NCBI RefSeq assembly: GCF_963924675.1
Contig: NC_089224.1
Coordinates: 69,363,464 to 69,427,463 of the forward strand
DNA length: 64,000 nt
Direction: 5' to 3'
Origin: Phocoena phocoena
Lineage: Eukaryota; Chordata; Mammalia; Artiodactyla; Phocoenidae
Shown: positions 35,378 to 46,989 of the stretch, piece by piece
Numbering within the stretch: position 1 is the first letter of the stretch
How the letters are laid out: each line of letters opens with the position of its first letter
Notes under the pieces: generated by a model
What the model was told of the DNA's origin: nothing
Database searches by the model: none
Seen by the model: the letters and a program-made list of their open reading frames with translations, nothing else
Program-made: the position numbers and the translations under genes

Positions 35378-36524
35378 CTTTAAAATTCTTTATGAGAATT
35401 TTATTTCATATTTACCATTCCATCTCATGAAATATTACTATCGAATATCTACCTCCAAAGAGCTACTAATAATTTTAACATTTGTACCACAATTAAGTTT
35501 GGTGATTTAATAGTTTTAAAGATAAATTGCAATGCTTAGCTCCACTCATTACATTCGTAATTAGGATTTACTTAAGGCATATAAAGTACACACAAATGTA
35601 AATTCTTTGGTAAAAATAAACTTATCACATATAGGGTGACAGCAATAACTTTAAAAAATATTTTAACATAAAAAAACAAAGACATCATGTTTTCTGTGAT
35701 ATTAAAGGGAAACATATAGGAATGTGCTTTCCTTTTTCTATGGATTAATATTTCCAAAAGAGATTTCTCATTTGACAATGGTTCTGATACAAACTATGAC
35801 CTCCTATACAACTCCGAGGTCAAAGGACAAAATATTACTAAATAATTAACAACACTATGTTTTCCTGGAAGCGGGAGATTAAGAAACACATATGTTGTAC
35901 CCTAAGCCATGTTAGGTTGGGATTATTAATTTAACACTGTGAAGACAAATATTTTTAAATCGCAGATTTTTATGTGTGAAGTCCAAACAGGGAATTATCT
36001 TTATAAAAAGAGAGAAAATTGCAACTACTTTTCAAATGTAACCTTGACATTTTGAAAAGTGCAGTAATGGATCTGTCCCCATGGAGACAAATGTTTTACC
36101 CTTAATCTCTGCAACCAAAATTCAGCACATTATACCAAGCTCTGATCCAGTTTCTAGCCTACCTTGGGGGTTTATATGATTACAAGGATATGTCCAAGTA
36201 AATCATAAAGATTCACAAAATATTTCAATTCTTCACTCTTCCAATTGATACTGCATGTTATTTTTTCTGTGTAAACCTTGGGTTTTTCAATATAAAATCT
36301 GTTTTTATTCAATAAAACAAAACAATTGGTTAAAAAGGAAAAGTCTGTAAGAACTTATAAGCAATCACAAGCTCTGGGAATAAGATTTGGGTCCCATGTC
36401 TCCATCCTCCCAGTAGGACACATTTATAGAAACAAAAAATCACTTACAAACAATCAGAGTTTCTCTATATTTTTTCCATGAAGAATAAATGGAAGAAATG
36501 TTTACATTCACAAAACTTTACTTG
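35378..36524. other. Unique stretch, no gene seen
   Basis: Single-copy AT-rich DNA. Around 36030-36150 composition is less AT-rich and includes an imperfect X-box-like palindrome GTCCCCATGGAGAC (36074-36087), so a regulatory element is possible but unproven. Confidence 0.5.
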
Positions 36525-36604
36525 TTAGAGGGCAGACAGCAGAAGCAAGAAGAACTACAATCCTGCATCCTGTGGAACAAAAACCACATTCACAGAAAGA
36601 CAAG

Positions 36605-37509
36605 ATGAAAAGGCAGAGGGCTATGTACCAGATGAAGGAACAAGATAAAACCCCAGAAAAACAACTAAATGAAGTGGAGACAGGCAACATTCCAGAAAAA
36701 GAATGCAGAATAATGATAATGAAGATGATCCAGGACTTTGGAAAAAGAATGGAGGCAGAGATGGAGAAGATGCAAGAAATGTTTAACAAAGACCCAGAAG
36801 AATTAAGAACAAACAAACAGAGATGAACAATACAATAACTGAAATGAAAAATACACTAGAAGGAAACAATAGAAGAATAATTGAGGCAGAAGAACGGATA
36901 AGTGACCTGGAAGACAGAATAGTGCAATTCACTGCTGCGGAACAGAATAAAGAAAAAAGAATGAAAAGAAATGAAGACAGACTACGAGACATCTGGGACA
37001 ACATTACACACACCAACATTCGCATTATAGGGGTCCCAGAAGAAGGAGAGAGAGAGAAAGGACCCGAGAAAATATTTGAAGAGATTATAGTTGAAAACTT
37101 CCCTAACACAGGAAAGGAAATAGCCACCCAAGTCCAGGAATTGCAGAGAGTCCCAGGCAGGGTAAACCCAAGGAGAAACAGGCCAAGACACATAGCAATC
37201 AAATTGACAAAAATTAAAGACAAAGAAAAATTATTGAAATCAACAGGGGAAAAACGACAAATAACATACAAGGGAACTCCAATAAGGTTAACAGCTGATT
37301 TCTCAGCAGGAACTCTACAAGCCAGAAGGGGGTGGCAGGATATATTTAAAGTGATGAAAGGGAAGAAACCACAACCAAGATTACTCTACCCAGCAAGGAT
37401 CTCATTCAGATTCCACGGAGAAATTAAAAGCTTTACAGACAAGCAAAAGCTAAGAGAATTCAGCACCACCAAACCAGCTCTACAACAAATGCTAAAGGAA
37501 CTTCTCTAG
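36605..37509 (+). pseudogene. L1 ORF1 remnant (copy 3), one frameshift
   Basis: The start ATG at 36605 fits the family start (MKRQRAMYQMKEQDK). One single-base deletion near 36807 shifts the frame; the remainder is open from 36823 to the normal stop at 37507-37509. Order: N-terminal coiled coil (to about 36930), RNA-recognition domain (TNIRIIGVPEEGEREKGPEK, near 37012-37071), and C-terminal domain (NPRRNRPRHIAIKL, then LLYPARISFRF and a terminus ALQQMLKELL). Full ORF1p length is retained apart from the shift. ORF1p is the L1 RNA chaperone. Confidence 0.92.
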
Positions 37510-37589
37510 GCAGCAAACACAAGAGAAGTAAAGGACCTACAAAAACAAACACATAACAATTAAGAAAATAGTAATAGGAACATACATAT

Positions 37590-40500
37590 CGATAATTATC
37601 TTAAACATGAATGGATTAAATACTCCAACCAAAAGACACAGGCTGGCTGAATGGATACAAAAACAAGACCCATATATATGTTGGCCACAAGAAACCCACT
37701 TCAGACCTAGGGACACATAGAGACTGAAAGTGAGGGGATGGAAAAAGATATTCCATGCAAATGGAAATCAAAAGAGAGCTGGAGTAGCAATACTCATATC
37801 ATATAAAATAGACTTTAAAATAAAGAATGTTACAAGAAACAAGGGAGGACACTACATAATGATCAAGGGATCAATCCAAGAAGAAGATATAACAATTATA
37901 AATATATATGCACCCAACATAGGAGCACCTCAATACATAAGGAAACTAATAACAGCTATAAAAAAGGAAATTGACAGTAACACAATAAGAGTGGGGAACT
38001 TACAACCTCACTTACACCAATGGACAGATCATCCAAACAGAAAATTAATAAGGAAACACAAGCTTTAAATGACACAATAGACCAGATAGAATTAATGGAT
38101 ATTTATAGGACATTCCATCCAAAAACAGCAGATTACACTTTCTTCTCAAGTGCACACCGAACATTCTCCAGGATAGATCACATCTTGGGTCACAAATCAA
38201 GCCTCAGTAATTTTAAGAAAATTGAAATAATATCAAGCATCTTTTCTGACCACAATGCTATGAGATTAGAAGTCAGTTACAGGGGAAAAAATCATCAAAA
38301 ACAAAAACACATGGAGGCTAAACAATACGTTACTAAATAACCAAGAGATCACTGAAGAAATCAAAGAGAAAATAAAAAAATACCTAGAGGCAAATTACAA
38401 CGAAAAGACGATGATCCAAAACCTATGGGATGCAGAAAAGCAGTTCTAAGAGGGAAGTTTATAGCAATACAAGTCTACCTCAGGAAACGAGAAAAATCTC
38501 AAGTAAAAAATCTAACTTTACACCTAAAGGAACTAGAGAAAGAAAAACAAACAAAACCCAAAGTTAGTATAATGAAAGAAATCATAAAGATCAGAGCAGA
38601 AATAAATGAAATAGAAACAAAGAAAACAATAGCAAAGATCAATAAAACTAAAAGCTGTTTTTTTGAGAAGATAAACAAAATTGATAAACCATTAGCCAGA
38701 CTCATCAAGAAAAAGATGGAGAGCACTCAAATCAATAAAATTATATATGAAAAAGGAGAAGTTACAACAGACATGACAGAAATACAAAGCATCCTAAGAG
38801 ACTACTACAAGCAACTCTTTGCCAATAAAATGGACAACCTGGAAGAAATGGACCAATTCTTAGAAAGGTATAACCTTCCAAGACTGAACCAGGAAGAAAT
38901 AGAAAATATGAACAGACCAATCACAAGTAATGAAATTGAAACTGTGATTAAAAATCTTCCAACAAACAAAAGTCCAGGACCAGATGGCTTCACAGGCAAA
39001 TTCTATCAAACATTTAGAGAAGAGCTAACACCCATCCTTCTCAAACTCTTCCAAAAATTCCAGAGGAAAGAACACTCCCAAACTCATTGTATGAGACCCA
39101 ATCACCCTGATACCAACACCATCCAAAGATACTACAAAAAAAGAAAATTACAGACCAATATCACTGATGAATATAGATGCAAAAATCCTCAACAAAATAC
39201 TAGCAAACAGAATCCAACAACACATTTAAAGGATCATACACCATGATCAAGTGGGATTTATCCCAGGGATGCAAGGATTCTTCAATATACACAAATCAAT
39301 GTGATACACAATATTAACAAATTGAAGAATAAAAACCATATGATCATCTCAATAGATGTACAGAGAGCTTTTGACAAAATTCAACACCCATTAATGATAA
39401 AAACTCTCCAGAAAGTGGGCATAGAGGGAACCTATCTCAACATAATAAAGGCCATATATGACAAACCCACAGCAAACATCATTCTCAATGGTGAAAAACT
39501 GAAAGCATTTCCTATCTGATCAGGAAAAAGACAAGGATGTCCACTCTCACCAGTATTATTCAACGTAGTTTTGGAAGTCCTAGCCACAGCAATCAGAGAA
39601 GAAAAAGAAATAAAAGGAATACAAATTGGAAAAGAAGAGTTAAAACTGTCACTGTTTGCAGATGACAGGATACTATACATAGAGAATGCTAAAGATGTCA
39701 CCAGAAACCTACTAGAGCTAATCAATGAATTTGGTAAAGTTTTAGGATACAAAATTAATGCACAGAAATCTCTTGCATTCCTATACACTAATGATGAAAG
39801 CTGTGAAAGAGAAATTACGGCAACACTCCCATTTACTATTGCAACAAAAGAATAAAGTACCTAGGAATAAACCTACCTAGGGAGACAAAAGACCTGTATG
39901 CAGAAAACTATAAGACACTGATGAAAGAAATTAAAGACAATACAAACAGATGGAGAGATATACTATGTTCCTGGATTGGAAGAATCAATATTCTGAAAAT
40001 GACTATAATACCCAAAGCAATCTACAGATTCAATGTAATCCCTATCAAATTACCAATGGCAGTTTTTACAGAACTAGAACAAAAAAAACTTAAAATTTGT
40101 ATGGAGATACAAAAGACCCCAAATACCCAAAGCAGTCTTGAGGGAAAAAATCGGAGCTGGAGGAATCAGACTCCCTGACTTCAGACTATAGTACAAAGCT
40201 ACAGTAATCAAGACAATATGGTACTGGCACAAAAACAGAAATATAGATCAATGGAACAGGACAGAAAGCCCAGAGATAAACCCACGCACCTATGGTCAAC
40301 TAATCTATGACAAAGGATATACGATGGAGAAAAGACAGTCTCTTCAATAAGTGGTGCCTGGAAAACTGGACAGTTACATATAAAGGAATGTAATTAGAAC
40401 ACTCCCTAACACCATACACAAAAATAAAATCAAAATGGATTAGAGACCTAAATGTACGACTGGACACTATAAAACTCTTAGATGAAAACATAGGAAGAAC

Positions 40501-41250
40501 ACTCTTTGACATAAATCACAGCAAGATCGTTTTTGATCCACCTCCTATAGTAATGGAAATAAAAAGGAAAATAAACAAATGGGACCTAATGAAACTTAAA
40601 AGCTTTTGCACAGCAAAGGAAACCATAAACAAGATGAAAAGACAACCTTCAGAATGGGAGAAAATATTTGCAAAGGACTCAACGGACAAAGGGTTAATCT
40701 CCAAAATATATAAACAGCTCATGCAGCTCAATATTAAAAAAAAAACCCAATCCAAAAATGGGCAGAAGACTTAAATAGACATTTCACCAAAGAAGACATA
40801 CAGATGGCCAAGATGCACATGAAAACCTGCTCAACCTCACTAATGATTAGAGAAATGTAAATCAAAACTACAAAGAGGTATCACCTCACACCAGTTAGAA
40901 TGGGCATCATCAGAAACTCTACAAACAACAAATGCTGAAGAGGGTGTGGAGAAAAGGGAACCCTCTTACGCTACTGGTGGGAATGTAAATTGATACAGCC
41001 ACTATGGAGAACAGTATGGAAGTTCCTTAAAAAACTAAAAATAGAATTACCATATGACCCAGCAATCCCAGTACTGGGCATATACTCAGAGAAAACCGTA
41101 ATTCAAAAAGACACAGGCACCCCAATGGTCACTGCAGCACTATTTACAATAGCCAGGTCATGGAAGCAACCTAAATGCCCGTCAACAGATGAATGGATAA
41201 AGACGATGTGGTACATATATACAACGGAATATAACTCAGCCATAAAAAGG
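37590..41250 (+). pseudogene. L1 ORF2 remnant (copy 3)
   Basis: The start codon is lost (ATA where ATG is expected, near 37567). An in-frame TAG at 37718-37720 falls in the endonuclease. 37730-38068 and 38020-38340 are endonuclease pieces separated by a 1-base deletion near 38010 that destroys the GDFNTP block; FSRIDHILGHK and SDHNAMRLE blocks remain. 38425-39246 covers linker and fingers ([14 protein letters not shown]). RT palm has FADD at 39655-39666 followed by Arg. The cysteine motif near 40930-40985 is ruined by a stop and changed His/Cys. Non-functional. Confidence 0.92.
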
Positions 41251-41600
41251 AACGAAATTGGGTCATTTGTAGAGATGTGGATGGATCTAGAGACTGTCAT
41301 ACAGAGTGAAGCAAGTCAGAAAGAGGAAAACAAGTATCTTATATTAATTCATATATGTGTAACCTAGAAAAATGGTACAGATGAACCAGTTTGCAGGGCA
41401 GAAATTGAGACACAGATGTAGAGAACAAATGTATGGACACCAAGGTGGGAAAGTGGCGGGAGTGGTGGTGGATGGTGGTGTGATGAGTTGGGAGATTGGA
41501 ATTGACATATATACAATAATATGTATAAAATGGGTAACTAATATGAACCTGCTGTATAAAAAATAAATAAAATAAAATTCAAAATAAATAAAAATAAATA

Positions 41601-42479
41601 AAGACAGTGGGGAGTGTGTGATGTCAGAGAATCCTATGAAATATAAAATTCCTGAATGAAAAAAAGAATTTACATGTTATGTCACTGATATGTGCCATTG
41701 TTTTCCTCTTTTCTCCTATTTATAATATTAACTGAAATAACATCTGCAGATGTGTTTTACCCATGCCTAAAATAAATTAGTAGTCCTAAATGTGTTCAAT
41801 TGGTTTTTTATTGGTTCATTTGTTTTCATTAATTCACTTTTTCCCTTATACTTTGAAAAGATATTAATTTAAAAATTCTAATCAACATGATAAAAAAGTA
41901 GATTTCATATTTATTATTCACAGAATTTTCTAAATCTCTAGAACAAAAACAAACCTTTTCAATGAATCTCATCAGTGGCCTATTTTCACTGGTAATTTCA
42001 TACATGTGACTCATCAAAATTCTGCCTCTGTGTGTGTGTGTGTGTGTGTGTGTGTCGAGGGAGAGGGGAACTTAGGTTTTTGTCATCACCATGCCAATAT
42101 ACTTGACTTAAGCATTATCTCTTTCTCTTATATTTCAAAATTGTCTTCCTGAGTGTCTGAAGATCTGGCCTTTTAAGTCAAAATTACATAGTTAACCCAA
42201 TCTACTTCAGTAGCTTACTTACTTCAGGGTTTTGTTTTCACTTAGTCGTTTTACATTTTTATTTTCCACATGGAATTTTGCCTGTGTGCAACTTCATTTC
42301 CATAGTAGGCATATAGAACATCATGAACACAGTTCACTTACAAAGGAAAATCTTTATAATTCACTTGATGCATTATTGTTTTTAACCTAATTTATTTTTT
42401 TCATGGAATTTAATACCTAAAATTATATAATGCATTTCCTTGTTTACTTACTTGCTGCCTCTCTTCTACACAAAAATAT
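41601..42479. other. Unique stretch with (TG)n microsatellite
   Basis: No gene seen. Contains the microsatellite at 42029-42055. Confidence 0.55.
42029..42055. repeat. (TG)n microsatellite
   Basis: About thirteen uninterrupted TG units in unique DNA; likely length-variable. Confidence 0.95.
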
Positions 42480-42584
42480 AAAGTTTATTAGACCAGGAAC
42501 TGTCTCTTTGCTGCTCTATCCTCACTCAAAACAGTAGCTAGCACATATCAGATTCACAATAAATATCCCATATTTCTAGTACAA
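42480..42584 (+). mobile_element. L2/MIR-type 3' end fragment
   Basis: Blocks GACCAGGAACTGTCTCTTTG, TAGCTAGCACATATCAGATT and CACAATAAATAT match the order of L2 3' ends. Confidence 0.55.
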
Positions 42585-43000
42585 TTTGTTGAAAAGATTA
42601 TCTTTACCCATTGACTATGTCAAAAGGCAGTTGGCTAGGTGTACGTGGTTCTATTTCTGGTCTCTCTATTTTTTTCCATTCACTTATGTCTTACCTTTAT
42701 GCCAAGGCTCAATTGTCATGATTACTGACCTTTATAATGAATCTTGAATTTAAGTGGTGCAGATCCTCCAAATTTGCTCTTATTTTTCAAAATTATTTTG
42801 GCTATTCTAAGCTCTTCACGTTTCCACATGTATTTAGAATGTACTTTTCAATTTCTATAAAGTGTCTTCTGTGGAGTTGATTAATATTGATTTAAACTAT
42901 AGATAAATCGGGGAATATTTGTTTTGCTAACCTTACTTTTCTTTTATTCCAATTTCCTTTGGCTACCTTTATATTGTTGAAATGATTTCATTGTATAGGC
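42585..43000 (-). mobile_element. Ancient reverse L1 ORF2 fragment
   Basis: Antisense thumb/post-RT sequence of an old L1, recognisable from the reversed TTGGCTATTCTAAGCTCTTC and ATTTCTATAAAGTGTC-type blocks. No open frame; boundaries approximate. Confidence 0.65.
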
Positions 43001-43965
43001 TACTTCAAATCATTTTTCAGAATCAAGGGGTAGATAAATAATCTGACACAGCCCTGAAATATAAACAGAAGGAAATTTTGATTATTGTGCTTCCCTCATC
43101 CAGATAACAGTTAATATTTAGATCCACAAGAGATGCTACTATCACTATACTGATCAGTGATTCTCAACTACTCCTTGGGGCATGCTTCCCTATTCTATTA
43201 ATGTGACTGATGATTATGTACGAAGAACACGAAAAGCAAGGAGGCACGGAACAAAGTTGCGAAGCATTGGCATAAAGCGAATCGTTCTTCAAGACTAATG
43301 TGAATAGCAAGAAGACATCTGGATTCAGTGCAAAGGAGGTAGAAGTTGACTGGCTACGCTCTTCAGTTCTCAGTGCATAGTGGAGTTTAGTATAATTTCT
43401 ATTTCAAATTTAGTTTCTAAATGCTATCTTTATTAAAATATCAAACAATTAGGGTAATACAAAAAGTAAAATAATAGTTTAGATACTTAGTTATATTTTA
43501 ATTTCTATATGTATATATTTCTGCTGCTGAAGGCTCTAGACTATATTTCTTCAGTATATGAAGAGGGAGAGAACAAGAAACGTGAGTTGTAACACCAGAA
43601 TCAGATAGTAGTAGTGCTATTAGGTAAAAATGTACAGGAATAATCTTAATTGAGAATATCTTCTAGACTTCTATCATCTAGTTGGAGCAGAGGATTCCAA
43701 ATATCAGCCTAGAGTCTTATGCTCTTTTAAAACACCAGATACATAATGTCAAATAATTTTGATGAGTGTATAATTTTTCTATTTTTTATATCAGGAAAAT
43801 ACTTCCCTAGCTTATCTGTACATCTTAACACAGATTAAATCTCTGACCTGGAGATGAGGTGAATGATTGACCCAACTAACTCAAGTATCAATATTTTTCT
43901 TAACAGCCATAGACTGTGTGTGCATATGGAGGGGGAAAGTGTCTGCTTAAATTGTTCATATTCTT
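43001..43965. other. Unique sequence, no gene seen
   Basis: No named repeat or coding signal. The stretch 43215-43300 is locally GC- and CpG-richer than its flanks. Confidence 0.5.
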
Positions 43966-44386
43966 TGTTATGGGTTGAATTGTGTCCTTCTCCCACCCCA
44001 AAAAACTTGGAGTCATAATGCCCAGGACCTCAGTATGTGACTCTATTTGGAGGTAGGGTCTTTGCAGAATTAATCAAGTTAAATTGAGGTCATTAGGGTG
44101 GGCCCAAATCCAACATAAATGGTGTCCATATAAAAAGGGGAAATTTACACAGAGACCAACACACATAGAGGCAAGATGATATGGAGAGACACGGGGAGAA
44201 GACGACCGTCAATAAGCAAAGGAGAGAGGCCTAGAACAGACTCTTTGTTCACAGACCTCAGAAGGAACCAATTCTGCCAACACCTTGATTTCAGACTTCA
44301 AGCCAGAACTGTGAGACAGCACATTCTCTTGTTTAAGCCATGCAATTTGTGGTACTTCGTTAAGGCAGCCCTAGAAAACTAATACC
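43966..44386 (+). mobile_element. MaLR (MLT1-like) LTR, forward
   Basis: Opens TGTTATGGGTTGAATTGTGT and closes near AAACTAATAC, with the internal order AGGGTCTTTGCAGAATTAAT, GGTCATTAGGGTGGGCCC, GTGTCCATATAAAAAGGGG and TTTAAGCCATGCAATTTGTG. The final CA appears mutated to CC. No clear 5-bp target duplication. Related to the LTR at 5158-5552. Confidence 0.75.
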
Positions 44387-46234
44387 CCTTTGTACTGATA
44401 CAAAATGCAGTTATTAGACAGTACAGGAAGTCCAAAATGAGTCCATTGAGTCTTTCCTATTCCTTTTTGATAGCAGGAACATTTACACTCATGACCCTTG
44501 ATATGGCAAGTGATGGCTTTGGTTGTGGTAGTAGCCATGATTGATGAAATTTTGTCATATGCAGGCTCTCAGCCACTGGGATAGCTTTTCTATATACTAC
44601 TTAATTATCTAAATACTTCTCAGTGAAGTAGTCTATGCCCGAGTGTATGTTCTCGGGTGATCTACTTGAGGTAGTTAGGAATTGCAAAGGCAGAAGTCTC
44701 AGTATATTCCAGTCAAAGAATTAAGCCACTAGAATGGCCAAGTCTGAGTAGTAAACCCAGGAAAGTAGGTCACTGAGTATTGGAAATTCTCAAAGTCATG
44801 CAGATCTCTGTGACAGTGGGGATGAGAGCTGGGTGTCAACGAGGAGCACAGTAACTGATCCATTTTGTCTCCCTGGTTGAGGTTTGATTATTAAACACAT
44901 TGTCGTGTATCAGGTTAAATTTGAAAAGCATAGGAAAGGTTAGACATTCTCTCCCCAGTAAAACACTACAAAGATAATATTGAATCTGTTGCAAAGAACA
45001 TCAATATGAGAACTGAGAATGTTGAGATTACAATTTATATGACTTGGGACTGACAATTTAGAAGTCATACAGACCCAAGCCTACAGCCACAGGAATAGCA
45101 TTCCACCTGTATTATAACCATCACCAAGAAGAGTAGTATTGAGAGATGCTATTAAGTATTATTCAGGCTTAGAACATGTGTTGTATCTTTTTGGCAGGCA
45201 ATGCCAGCCAGAAAACCCTAGTATGTAAAAGAACGTGGGAAAAACATCTATGGTTTTCATCTATGTGATCATATTCGCTCAAAAATATTAAAAAATATAA
45301 TCTTTCAAACTTGAAGATGCCATGAATGCTCAAGAGACTGAACCAACCTAGTGATCACGAGAACCCACTGAATGAGATCCAGAGAAGCTGCAGTCTTGAG
45401 GCTGATGAAAAACTCTTTAGGAGCCTCTCAAAGTTTTCACTGAGACAGAGCACCTAATGTCCTGGAAAAAATCTCATGGCTCATATTCTGGTTAAATTTT
45501 GATCCAAGGGGAAAGCATTTATGAACTAGTTTGAAATGTCAAAATACAAAGGTGAAGAAGACAATGTAATAGAGGTCAATGATGTAAATTTTCATCCATT
45601 TCTACAGTTTCTGACATAACATCAGAAGCCACTGTGAGCTATAAAAGGACTGTTGCAATAGTACAGCTACAGGACCAGAGGTTGAGTAGCAGACACAAGA
45701 TTCTGGAATAGAATCAAGACTGTTTGAGAGTAAGAGCAAGCAGAGTGGGTACAAAGAAACTGAGGCAAATCCAGGGAATTGTAATCAACCAGAAATATCC
45801 ACCTTTTACTTTTCTAATATATTGACTATATATACTTTGGGTTTACTTAAAGAATCAGGAAAAGAACAGACATTTAGATGGGATATGATTTCATATCACA
45901 TGCAGCTTTTCTTGTATTCCCAGCCACTGTGGTTGTATGAGAAAACAGTTGGAAGGGATGCTTTTACTAAAGAGTGGTAAGTTCTGGTGGAGGAGGGTAG
46001 TTAATAATTAACACTCTTATCCCTATGCATACTCCCAGATTTAAGAACTTAGGAGTTTTGTGAAAGACATAGAACTACATCACAGGAAGCAGTCTTCCAG
46101 GATTGAGTTCATTGATTCAGTCTGGTTCCCACTGGGCAGGTGACAGGAAGAGGTTGGATGGAGACACATAAGAAAGATTTTGCAGAGTGTTCTCCAGAAT
46201 CACGATATGAATTGAGGATGCTTTCAGAGATTTG
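44387..46234. other. Unassigned stretch following an LTR
   Basis: About 1.85 kb, less AT-rich than neighbouring unique DNA, lying directly downstream of the forward LTR. It could be unique DNA or a degenerate LTR-element internal region; no primer-binding site or retroviral domain is visible. No long frame. Confidence 0.4.
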
Positions 46235-46320
46235 GTGTAGTGATGGCTAAGAGTTCAGGCTGGAAGCAAGACTGCCTCGGTTTGAATCTTAGCTGTGGAA
46301 CTTACTACATAAGTAATAAC
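46235..46320 (+). mobile_element. MIR 5' fragment, forward
   Basis: Order GATGGCTAAGAGTTCAGGCT, GACTGCCTCGGTTTGAATCT and AGCTGTGGAACTTACTAC follows the tRNA-like part and core of MIR. Confidence 0.8.
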
Positions 46321-46772
46321 ATAAATTATAAGGAAATACAATATTCTCTTGAATGAATATAATGCAGCTTATTTATCTATTCCATGTTGACGCACATGAG
46401 TTGTTCCCAGGTTTTACAGTGAGTAATAATATGAACTTTAATATATACAGGGACATATGAACACTTTCCTTTCATGTTTAGGAGAAGAATTCTGTAATAG
46501 AGGGATGTTAGTTAATGGACATGACTCCAGTGCAGGATGAAAGGATTCCTTTGTTCACCTATGGCATTGGGTTGCAACGTCCTATCTCTGTTACTTCTTT
46601 GACACAATATCTTCTTTACCTAAATTCTCTGATTCTTAATCCACAACCATGGACTTGCCTGTTATCCTTTCTTTCCTAATAATTCTCTCTTTTCAACTTT
46701 TCAAACATGCATACTGTAATGACAGAATTGTTGCCTATGCTCCTCTGATCAAGTTCCACTCAACTAAGTTTC

Positions 46773-46980
46773 TTTTTTTCTTTTTTTTTTGGCGGTACGC
46801 GGGCCTCTCACTGCCGTGGCCTCTCCCGTTGCGGAGCACAGGCTCCGGACGCGCAGGCTTAGCGGCTATGGCTCACAGGCCCAGCCGCTCCGCGGCATGT
46901 GGGATCTTCCCGGACAGGGGCGCAAACCCGTGTCCCCTGCATCGGCAGGCAGACTCTCAACCACTGCGCCACCAGGGAAG
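46773..46980 (-). mobile_element. CHR-1-type SINE, reverse
   Basis: T-rich tail, GC-rich antisense body with high CpG content, reversed head ending ACCAGGGAAG. 9-bp target duplications with one mismatch: CTAAGTTTC (46764-46772) and CTCAGTTTC (46981-46989). CpG retention suggests a relatively recent insertion. Confidence 0.94.
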
Positions 46981-46989
46981 CTCAGTTTC

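Larger units (their letters stand above)
36525..41600 (+). mobile_element. Old L1 (copy 3), 5' UTR mostly truncated
   Basis: Starts in the last part of the 5' UTR (about 36525), then ORF1 (36605-37509), ORF2 (about 37590-41200) and a 3' UTR that ends in an A-rich AAATAAATAAAATAAAA tail near 41560-41600. The 3' UTR differs from copies 1 and 2 and matches the nested L1 at 21860-23133, so it belongs to another lineage. No clear target duplication was found by eye. Confidence 0.93.

Noticed and set aside
36823..37509. Intact-looking 228-codon gene
   Set aside because: It is the frameshifted C-terminal part of L1 ORF1 in copy 3; the upstream part lies in another frame.
43150..43300. MER5-type DNA transposon
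   Set aside because: Only a short CAGTGATTCTCAACTA block fits; the rest does not follow the family and no terminal repeats are seen.
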